Below are positions 55,190 through 64,000 of a DNA stretch of 64,000 nucleotides, piece by piece. Positions within the stretch are counted from its first letter, which is position 1; each line of letters begins with the position of its first letter. The stretch is taken from assembly GCA_035048495.1 (NCBI GenBank), contig CM068551.1, forward strand, positions 11,223,248 to 11,287,247, read 5' to 3'. This DNA comes from Euptelea pleiosperma (taxonomy: Eukaryota > Streptophyta > Magnoliopsida > Ranunculales > Eupteleaceae). Under the pieces are notes generated by a model. That model had not been told where the DNA came from. It saw nothing but the letters and a program-made list of their open reading frames with translations, and made no database searches. A program made the position numbers and the translations under genes.

Positions 55190-57000
55190 GCTAATTTGAA
55201 AAAAAAGGGGTTTTGGTCTAAAAATCCAAGTCTAGGGATTTGGTTATGGTATGGGAAAGTGTTCGGCACTTACAACCATCCGATTAGATCGGTCTCTACT
55301 AAAGGATTAGGATATTACTCAACTCTAGAGTTTGTATACCTTAATTATGATAAATTAGACTCTAGGGTGAAAATAATTAAAGATACTATTCTACTATACT
55401 GAAACTAATATACCCTATTACTGGAAAATAATTATTAAACTAAGGAAAGATAGACAAGGGAAGGGAGAAAACCTTATCTTGTGTAGTTGATGGCTACATA
55501 CACACTACACCGTGCTCCGTCGGAATGTTAGGCCATGAATTGAATCGCTAGACTATTATTTTCGAAGCCTACTCATAAATTTCAGAGTTATCCTAGCTTA
55601 TTTTGAGATGTTTTTTGAATGAATGTAGTGATCTCTATTTATAGATTTTCTAAAAGGTTCGCTCAGGGGCTAGATTGATTTTATTGTGATTATAATGCTT
55701 TTTAGGATTGGGATTAGAGGTTTAGGGGACTCATAATAGCTTTTAGGGCTGAGATTTGCCTTTTATAGCGTTTAAAATATAGACCATTGGATTATATATG
55801 AAATTTACGAGCCGATAAGCATTTTGACCTAGGGACAGCATTACCAGTGCTACATGGCACTCCCATGTTGGTATTTTACATAAAAATATAAACAAAACAC
55901 CAATGATCGTCGGATTTGAATTGAACACGACTTAAACCTTTTATCAATAAATAACTTACCCGAATTCGCTAAATCCACTTCGATGATTGATTGCGTGCGG
56001 ATAGGTTGCTCTACCCCAACTCTCTTACACTTTGTGATGTGAGTCGCTATCTCAAAAAATAGATGTGCGTGTAAATAGGGGGACTGCCACCTATATATAA
56101 GATTTGAAACTGTTTCTCCTTCTATCAAGGAGAATCAGTTACCTAGATGGATATCACTTCAGAGTTATGTTAGGGTGCATCAGTGACTCATCATACTTGA
56201 TATTGTAATTCACAATGACTACACATGTTGCTCCCAATATATCTTTATTATTTGAACAATCTTTAATCAAATTAATTTAATAAAAAACATACATGTAAGA
56301 TGCCACCTTAATTTAATAGAAAGTATATAATGATAGTAAATTTTTTTCCTAATCATCTCCCACTTGGCCTCTACATGTAATGAAAGTTTAGAAAAAATGA
56401 CTCATTAGATTGTTACATTTTGAATAGACGAGTGCACTCTTTCGAAAATGAATTGTTTAAAATAATTTTTAACTGTTACCCTTATTCAAAGATACCGAGA
56501 GTGGTGGATCATGGATGTAATGGAGTTCTAATTGATCGAGTCTAAGACGATTCTATGCTCTCAAAATTAACATCACCAATGAACTCAGGAGTTTACCTTT
56601 ACATGATTTTCTTTTGTGATATTAGGGCAATGTACATCTCTCAATTTAGTCTGCATATACATTCACATAGTGTCTGGTTTCATACTTATCGTATGTCATC
56701 CTGATATCTTACTGACAACCTGCTATATGATGTCCCATCACCTTTCTATCCAGAATGAAGGCTTCATCAACGTGATGTCAAGTCGCGTCTAGCCCAAGCA
56801 TTTTACAAAACTTTAGGAGTACATCTACTCACAAGCAATAGCAATAACATGAATTCACAATGGACCATAAAGATTAAATATCCTCAATAACTTTAAGCAA
56901 TAATAAGTTGTCAAACAATAATATAAATAAAGCAGAAACAAGTATAAAATAACTCAACTACCCCCATTGATTTGGCCATGCTCTAGAAATCTAGCATGAT
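55190..57000 (-). repeat. Possible 3' end of a minus-strand Copia element
   Basis: The minus strand reads AGGCCAAGTGGGAGATGATTAGG at about 56367-56345, resembling the Copia polypurine tract followed by an LTR start. 55190-56350 would then be LTR and 56370-57000 interior. No coding domain and no second LTR are seen, so the call is tentative. Confidence 0.3.
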
Positions 57001-57003
57001 AAG

Positions 57004-57189
57004 TGTTAGAGTTCTTAACATATTTCATTTATGTTTATATTATATAGGTGAGCTTTATGTAGGGTGTTGGGCCCATATATTCTATTAATGTATGTGGGCC
57101 CACACCACTTAAGTGAATAGTATATATTACATAATGAAGAGGTCGAATTACTTTAGTTCGTGACTCTCTTTCTCTTTTTTTTTTGCTCA
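57004..57189 (+). repeat. Copia 5' LTR, plus strand
   Basis: Starts TGTTAGAGTTCTTAAC, ends near TTTTTGCTCA, with GTGGGCCCA-CACCACTTAAGTG inside. It is directly followed by a primer-binding site. The same LTR type is found reverse-oriented at 59882-60110 and as a start fragment at 60808. Confidence 0.75.
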
Positions 57190-57191
57190 AA

Positions 57192-57203
57192 TGGTATCAG
57201 AGC
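57192..57203 (+). other. Copia primer-binding site
   Basis: TGGTATCAGAGC two bases after the LTR, complementary to initiator methionine tRNA. Confidence 0.85.
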
Positions 57204-57299
57204 GAGGAGAAAGCTTGTCATGACCAGGACTAAACAAATGAACATAGGACAACCAAATACTCAAGGAGGCACGTGAAATGGATTGACATTAGGATATAA

Positions 57300-59333
57300 C
57301 CAGGAAAAAAGAAAATGACCACCTAGAATTGACAATGACCTACAATAAATAAGGTGGCAGACAATGAGAACATCATCACTCCAAAAGGCTTTAGGACATG
57401 CATATGAAACATATAGTACGTGCGACATTCAACGGATGACGGTGCTTGCACTCCACAACACCATTTTGTTGGGAGGTAGATCGCGCTTCTGTCATAACAA
57501 AAGGTTTGGATAGAGGCTTCCATGTTTAAGAACATTATTAGAACAAATTATTTTAATAGGCTTGCCAAACTGAACAAATATCTCATTATAAAACGTGGTA
57601 AAAACACGAGGTAATTTGGAGTGATCTTTAACAAAAATAGCCATGTCATTCTAGAATAATCATCTACTAACACAACAAAATAATGAAAACCAAATAAACT
57701 TTTTATTCTTGAAGGACCTCAAATATTCACATGGATTACATCAAAAGGACTAGACTTATGACTCTCAATATGATGCGGAAAAAAATTACAGTGATGCTTG
57801 TCAGACTAATAAGCTTCACATTCTAAAATAGACATTGGAACTAACTTATGTATGAGACGACTTAAATTAGACAATGAAAGATAACCTAAACGAAAATGCC
57901 ACTGAAATGGTGGTACAGTTGCACTCATCGTAGATGTAGGTGCACCAAGATCCATGTAATATAAATTGTCATTCTCATGCTCCAAACCAATCACTTTCTT
58001 TTTCTTGAGATTTTGAAAAACACATGAAGTATGAGAAAAGGTTACTGCGCATTGTAAGGATTTAGTGAGTTGACTAACAGATAACAAATCAAATGAAAAG
58101 TCGGGAACAAGCAAAGTGGAAGACAAAGAAACAAATGGAATACGGTGAATATCACATTTCCCCACGACTTTACGAGCAAACCCATTAGTTAAAACAATGA
58201 GATTTAATGGACTGAAGATTAGAAAAGATGGAGGGTATACTAGACATGAGCACTCGCCCCTGAATCGATGATCCAGGAGGAAGTAGACTTGGTGGCCAAA
58301 CATACAGAATTACTTGTATTAGTCATAGTAGCCATAGGCTGTGAAGAGCTATTGGTCAACGAATTCAACTTCTGAAGGAGTTGGCTAAGTTGGGTAGTAT
58401 ACTCAGAAGGAACAACACTAGTGGGTGCCTGAGGGTGGGTTTGTAGGTGGTTGAGAAGACATGTTCAGATGCCTGATTGGCCTTAGTGGGCTTCACCCAC
58501 TTATCGCAACAATATTGCTCTTTATATGTAGAGTAGCCACAATACGTACATTTCATCTCACTACCTCGACTGCCACAACGACTACCATGAGAACCAGAAC
58601 GACGACCACCACTAGTACTATGGCCATTAGAACCACCACGTCCATTACCACCATGACCTCCACGACCACGGGAAGACTCAGAAACACCACTCAAAACTAA
58701 TGCGGAAGATTTCTTGGGAGAAGAATAAGTCACATTACCAAGGGAGGCACACTGAAGACGAGAGAAGGCATTGGTTGCAGTGGGAAGGGAATCACTAGCC
58801 AAAATATCCCTTAATTAAATTGTACTCATCATTCAAGTTGGACAAGAACAAGGTAACCTGAAATTCTTTCCACAATCGTTTCTGCTGCTCCCGATTAGTG
58901 GTCAAGGGTTGATACTGCTGAAGTTCCTCCCACATACCTCGGAGTGAACTATAATATTCATCAATGGATTTATTTCCCTAACATAAACTCAAACAAGTCA
59001 TAAATGTGGGAGACACTCTGCTCCTGAGAGTACATCTCTCGAGCTATAGCCCAGATTTGCTTAGCAGTATCAAGATAGATGACATTAGAAGAGACTGAGG
59101 GCTTCATGTTGTTCCACAACCAAAGAGATCTCACTTTGCCAATCTTCATACTTATCGTCTATCGGTGGTGGATCTTCAATGAGAAACTTTGATTTTTTTG
59201 GCATACAAAAACTTTAACGGAATGAGATCATGAAAGGTAGTTGGTGCCATTCTAGATATAATATGAGCAACAACATCTCCCATGCAAGAGACTTGCCATC
59301 AGTAGAAACACCCGAAGCACTCGAACTGGCCAT
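57300..59333 (-). pseudogene. Copia gag-pol pseudogene (gag to integrase)
   Basis: Minus strand from 59333: gag start MASSSASGVSTDGKSLAWEM; then frames broken by stops through the gag domain (MWEELQQYQPLTTN, LWKEFQV); then the 145-codon frame 58365-58802 with a GRGG-rich stretch and a decayed knuckle CTYCGYSTYKEQYCC. 57806-58303 is the protease/GAG-pre-integrase segment (LVPDFSFDLLSVSQLTKSL, SCVFQNLKKKKVIGL, WHFRLGYLSLSNL). 57320-57535 keeps the integrase end (QQNGVVECKHRH in a shifted frame). It is truncated before reverse transcriptase. It is of the same family as the LTRs around it and inactive. Confidence 0.88.
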
Positions 59334-59869
59334 CCAGAGGATGTAAAAAACTTTCACATGGGATGTTAGAAAAATCCCAAACAATCCCTAAAATCAATCT
59401 AGGGAGGGCGGCAAGGGTAGGTAGACACTTGTGGTTTTTGAAAAAAAAAAAATTCCAACAAAGCTTCGGGAGAGAATATAGTGGAAAAAGATCACTTTTT
59501 GCTCAGAGCATCAGAAAATTTCCAAGCCAACTTTAAACAACTCTTAAAAACAAGTTAGAAGGGGCAACTAGAATAGGAGAAGACTCCACTTTTAAATCTT
59601 GGGGAAACACAAAAACCCCAAAAATTTCTCCTAACGAGTAAAAAACTGAAACTTGCATTTTCGAGTTTCAAAACCATCTACGGAAGTTTTGTGACCTTCA
59701 AAAATACCAACATCAAACACATCTAGGTGTAAACAAACCTTAAACAAATAATCTTTAAAGTTTTTGTTTGTACCAAAAATCTTAGAAACTTTATTCTATT
59801 TGGAGAAGATGAAGGAGAAGAAGAAATGATGAGAAAGAATGAAGGATTATGGTTATTAGAATCAAATAT

Positions 59870-60110
59870 GCTCCGATACCAACTTAGAAGTCAAGTCCTA
59901 GGGTTTGAGAGAAGAAAGAAAGAGAAGAGAGAGAGTCACGAACTAGAGTATTTCGGCCTCCTCATTGTGATAGATATACTATTCACTTGAGTGGCGTGGG
60001 CCCGCGTAAAAGAAGTAGGAATAGAAACATGCAAGGAGAGAGCAAAACTCCAAAAGGTAGGAGACATGATAAAGTGAAACAAAGTCAACAGTGGAATGTT
60101 TAGTGCACGA
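59870..60110 (-). repeat. Partial Copia 5' LTR and primer-binding site, minus strand
   Basis: The minus strand TGGTATCGGAGC (plus 59870-59881) is a one-base variant of the tRNA-Met site. Upstream on that strand, GTGGCGTGGGCCCACGCCACTCAAGTGAATAG-type sequence and AGTTCGTGACTCTC match the plus LTR at 57004-57189. It is the 5' end of the gag-pol pseudogene; the LTR start is missing. Confidence 0.7.
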
Positions 60111-60530
60111 GCGAGTACCTTATCTTAAGGTGATCGTTAGTCGACAACGAAAACAGGGGAGGGAGCATAAGCAGGAACCTCAAGCGCAGACGATGATGGG
60201 TCAGAGGCTTGAATAGTAGGAAGTAGACCATGTCCATAAAGCACAACTGTACGTGATTTGGTACGTTCATAAACATTGATCGAAGCATCTGTGGAAGCAT
60301 TTGGAGAAATAATTTGTATAACATGAGTGTGGATCGCAGTAAGTAATGAATTGGCAAACGCTTTCTAACGAAGAGACACAAGATCTGAATCATAGGACTC
60401 CCCAAGAGATGAAAAAAAATAGACTAAAAAAAAGACACCGACATACTAACGATGAGATGCAGTACAATAACAATGGTACCCTTTCTAAGTACTACGTATG
60501 AGATGTTATGGGTTCATCCCTTTTTAAGGA
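60111..60530. other. Unassigned segment between opposing Copia pieces
   Basis: The minus strand keeps fairly long open stretches (100 codons at 60100-60405; another frame reads KSRTVVLYGHGLLPTIQASD), but no known domain was recognised. Confidence 0.3.
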
Positions 60531-60534
60531 GATG

Positions 60535-60860
60535 AGATTTGAGGTTCCTTCTCCTATGCTTATGTATTGTGACAATCGGTTGCTAACTACATTGTTAACA
60601 ATCCATTGTTTCATGAGCGGGTAAAGCACATCAAAGTTGATTGTCATTTGATCGTGACATAGTGTTACATATACGGATCATCACTCTTATATCAAGTCAG
60701 CAGATCAGTTGGGCGATGTTCTTACAAAGTCCTTGCCTAGGAATCTTTTTCTACTATATTTACCAAGCTGAGCATGTTTGACTTGTATGCTTCGACTTGA
60801 GGGGAAGTATTAGAGTTCTTAGTTTATTTCCTTTATGTTTATGTTATATAGATGGGCCTT
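60535..60860 (+). pseudogene. Copia RNase H end, polypurine tract and 3' LTR start, plus strand
   Basis: Broken frames give MYCDN, NNPLFHERVKHIKVDCHLI and SADQLGDVLTKSLP, the C-terminal Copia RNase H motifs (including the AD-FTK motif, changed here). GACTTGAGGGGAAG (60794-60807) is the purine tract, and TATTAGAGTTCTTAG from 60808 matches the LTR start at 57004. The LTR match ends around 60860. Confidence 0.8.
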
Positions 60861-60954
60861 ATGTAGCATTTAAAGAACTTTTTATTATTGGGAAAATCAA
60901 TGCACTTGGCTTGAACTTGAAAAATCTAAGTAGAATATCCCTAAAGATCATAGT

Positions 60955-62245
60955 TAGGCATGTCAATCCGGCCCTCTTGTAAGGGGGCCCAACCCTACCC
61001 TACCCTTTAAAAGCCCTAAAAAGAGGGCTTTTTTTTTATAAATTTCAAGCCCTTAGGGCCGGGCAGGGCCTAAATATGTAAGGCTCTTCTAAATAAGGGC
61101 CGGGCCTGGGTTACACTCAAGGGGGCCAGGCCCTTAGCAAATCGTCTTTGTTTACTTTTTTTTAAATTTATATTCCATAAAACAATGCATCTTAGTTACT
61201 AGGTATATTCAAATCTAAATTAAGTAATTTTTTGAAATGAAAAAATAGGTTGTTCCAAGGTCACTTGTCATTGTCCAACTATTAATGAGTTTCAGGTTAC
61301 CTATGGAATCTAACCCCTTTTTGAAAAAACAAAAGAAATGGGGAAAGCCGGTTGGCATGGTCTCCCGGTTTCTTTAGGTACACGTGTCATGACGTCATTG
61401 GTGTTGGACACTACAATTATCCTAAAAAGATATACTTTTGGACAATTTCCAAATGATTGAGCTATTCCAAAATTATTCCTATTTTAAAAAAATTAATAAT
61501 GGTTCAAAATTGTTCCTAAATGACTTTTTTCTAATGTATATTTATAATATATCATTTATTTTAGGGTCGAGCTCCAATTACCACCCTAAAATGATAGGCT
61601 CCAGTGATATGACACAATATGAGCCATGTGGCACTCTTAGAGGACTCTGACCATATGGATGTTTGGCCAATCCCTAAGTGGACCTAGAAAACAAAAATCA
61701 GCATGATTAGTGATTTGTAGGTGCTGGATTACACTTATTTTCATGGGTTGATCTCAACTATGGCAATTTGAGGTACAAAGACCCAGTGCCTAGAAATCAC
61801 TAATCAGACTGATTTTTGGTTTGTATGTCGACCTAGGGATTGACCAAACATCCATATGATTAGAGTCCTATAAAAGTGCCACGTGGCTCATAGTGGCCTA
61901 TAACTGGAGCCCGACTCTTTATTTTATTGATGTTTTTAAAAATACTAAAAAGCTATCATATTCAAACCTCAAATGGTTCACGGTTGTAACAAAAAAATTA
62001 TGATCATTCATAGAAAAATCTACATACATTAAAACAAGGAAACATATTGTCAAGCACATTACTCTAGCATCTAATTTTTTATATTTATATGGTTTAGTAC
62101 TCTTCTTCTAGGCCCTAGCCCTTGAGGGTAGGGCTAGGGCCTAGCCAGCTCAGGCCTTCTAAGGGCTAGGGCCTCACCTTTATAAGCGAGGGTAGGGCTA
62201 GGGTCGACCTAGGCCCTACCCTGACCTGGCCCCTTGACAGCCCTA
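60955..62245. mobile_element. Non-autonomous hAT element with nested MITE
   Basis: Termini TAGGCATGTCAA and TTGACAGCCCTA are flanked by the perfect 8-bp duplication ATCATAGT (60947-60954 and 62246-62253). Subterminal regions are rich in GGGCC/AGGGC-type repeats (AGCCCTTAGGGCCGGGCAGG, GGGTAGGGCTAGGG). There is no transposase. It contains a Mutator-like MITE at 61564-61917. Confidence 0.93.
61564..61917. mobile_element. Hairpin MITE, family A, with perfect 9-bp duplication
   Basis: Termini GGGTCGAGCTCC and GGAGCCCGACTC, flanked by TTTATTTTA at 61555-61563 and 61918-61926. The 9-bp duplication places family A among Mutator-like MITEs. The arms pair over about 150 bp. It is the best-preserved reference copy in the window. 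Confidence 0.93.
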
Positions 62246-62253
62246 ATCATAGT

Positions 62254-63619
62254 AGCCAAGTTCTCTCATGTTGGAGTTGTGATACTCATACTCTGGTATT
62301 GATAGTAGATATTGCATGGATGTTTTCATGCTAGAACTTTCCATTTTTAATTAACAATTTCCTTATTTGTTGTCAATGAAAAAATATAAATAGTATATTG
62401 TAATAAATCTTATGTAAAAGACTGCAATATTACAAATTTCATTAGGCATAAAATAAATACTACAAGTAATACATAATATATAAAAAAAAAAACTAAAGCA
62501 TGTTATCAACATATTGGATGGGATACCCGTATTCATGTATCCTGGATTTTGGAAAATAGAGAGTTGTATCCTTGTTTCTGGTGTAAACGTTGGGCATCTT
62601 AGCTTGTCTTGAAATGATTTTGGAAAATTTTCATTGTTTCTTTTTTGCCATATGGGATTGAATGTAGCACAAAAAGATATCTTTACATCTGCTATATCAT
62701 TTGAGCCTACAAAATTGTTGATTACCCATTGGAAATCACTAATCTAGCCACCACTCCTTTGGTTATATCAAGAGAGTGAGAATCTAGTTCCAAAATTAGG
62801 GTATATTTCGGATTTTGTTTTCTATCTCTAGAAAAACAACCCTAATTCTCTTAAATTGGGCTGCGATTAGGAAAAAAAGTTTAGGAATTGTTTTGACCTT
62901 CATCAAACATGGGCATATGGGTACTGATTTGAAAGCATTTTTTTTTTTATAAGACTTCAAAAATACGAAGTGAACTCTCTTTTGAAGCTTTGAAATATTG
63001 GGTGTGGTCTTGAGATCAAGGATATTTTGGCCCCTTCCACTGAAAAATGTTCTTTTTTAATCTGAATTGAACAAGATTGATACCATTTGAAAGGTCTTGA
63101 TTAGTATTTTCTGATGGAACCAATTTCATTTGAAGGATATTCAAATAAGAAAACATCAGAAAGTACTCATTGAGAACTTTCCTCAAACACTTTTTAAGAA
63201 CATTGATCTCTGGTTGCTTTGAGGATGGTGCAAATCATGTGAAATCAGTCTAAGCTCCTATAAACTCAAAATGTTAATGGGCGAATGTTAGCTATCTTTT
63301 TTACTTGTACTGAGAAAAGGACACAAGTCACTAAAGATAGAAATTTGGGTTGACCATGCTCAAATCTTTGGCCCGGTGAGCTAACCAAGCAAGGTTAAAG
63401 GCATTAAAATGGGTATCAAGGGATCGGGTTCAATCAATCTAGACCCGTTAAGGTCTCAATGTGTGGGATTAGACTCAAGCCAAGGGATATCAAATCGAAT
63501 TGGAAAAAAAAATTAGTATGTTGCATACTTTTGAGTATGCAAATATGGCTAGAAGGTGACATGTGACAACCAAAACCCTTGTTAACCAATTACAAAAAAA
63601 TTAAAAAAAGAAAAAATAC
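62254..63619. other. Intergenic, no gene
   Basis: AT-rich, with no recognisable ORF or repeat structure beyond poly(A/T) runs. Confidence 0.4.
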
Positions 63620-63627
63620 CTCTTAAC

Positions 63628-63933
63628 CAAGGTTTAAAGGGGACCATTATAACGGTATAACGAATTGGGGGCATTACCGTTTTTTCTGTCATAACAAAAA
63701 AAAAGCTGAGGCAAAAACGGAGAATAACAGAAAAAATGGTGCTGAAATTCAAAATTTCAAAAAACAGAAAATAAATAAAAAAAATGGAATATAACAGAAA
63801 AAAATGGTTGTTATTTTTGTTATAACGGCTGTTATTTTTTGGGCGTTTTAACGGTCCATAAAGTAACGGGGGAGGTCCGAATCCATTATAACTACCATTA
63901 TTTTCGTTATAACGGCCTTTTTTTTAAACCTTG
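63628..63933. mobile_element. hAT MITE, 306 bp
   Basis: Termini CAAGGTTTAAA and TTTAAACCTTG with the perfect 8-bp duplication CTCTTAAC (63620-63627 and 63934-63941). The interior is rich in inverted TTATAACGG motifs. Relatives appear at 23900-24215 and around 48690-48760. Confidence 0.93.
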
Positions 63934-64000
63934 CTCTTAACCAATGTTTCTACAACCTCTCCTTAACTAGGGTTTGGTTGTAACATGTTGCTTTTTGGTG

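Overview
The window is nuclear DNA from a flowering plant. It is AT-rich and gene-poor, and most of it is transposable elements inserted into one another. The plant assignment rests on three things: a type-1 non-specific lipid-transfer protein gene, plant-type Gypsy, Copia, hAT, Mutator-like and Helitron-like elements, and GT-AG introns in the two host genes. I cannot name the species. Only two loci look like working host genes: the lipid-transfer protein (minus strand, 25646-26094) and a five-exon gene of unknown function (plus strand, 52298-54803) with a perfect E2F-type palindrome just upstream.

Layout. 1-2150: small inverted-repeat elements, including an unclassified 829-bp element (338-1166) inside a hairpin element, and a 509-bp Mutator-like MITE (1479-1987) with a 9-bp target duplication. 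2607-22034: what appears to be one old hAT transposon carrying a decayed transposase (6089-8910), a serine-carboxypeptidase-like exon fragment (9288-9381), a solo LTR, and a young 11-kb Gypsy/Tat-Athila-like element (10816-21876) whose only long ORF (477 aa) is gag-like; no polymerase is present. 22043-25640: hairpin MITEs and Helitron-like repeats. 25646-26190: the lipid-transfer protein gene and its promoter. 26865-28745: a degenerate minisatellite of roughly 56-60 bp units.

29336-41586: a three-level LTR nest. A plus-strand solo LTR (duplication TCGCT) was split by a minus-strand LARD-like element with 3.2-3.5-kb LTRs (duplication TGTCA), which holds a third, Copia-like solo LTR with a dense array of AATCGATTGG motifs just upstream of a TATA box. 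42870-49470: a second hAT element with a broken DUF659/hATC transposase (45149-48437), interrupted by hairpin MITEs and Helitron-like ends. 50320-52165: hAT fragments and nested hairpin MITEs up to the promoter of the five-exon gene. 55190-60860: Copia remnants in opposite orientations. 60955-62245: a non-autonomous hAT element with a Mutator-like MITE nested inside. 63628-63933: an hAT MITE with a perfect 8-bp duplication.

No operon-like or CRISPR-like system is present. The value of the window is its resolvable insertion order, the captured carboxypeptidase exon, the tRNA-like boxes in the Tat-like LTRs, the AATCGATTGG promoter array, and the unannotated five-exon gene with its E2F site.
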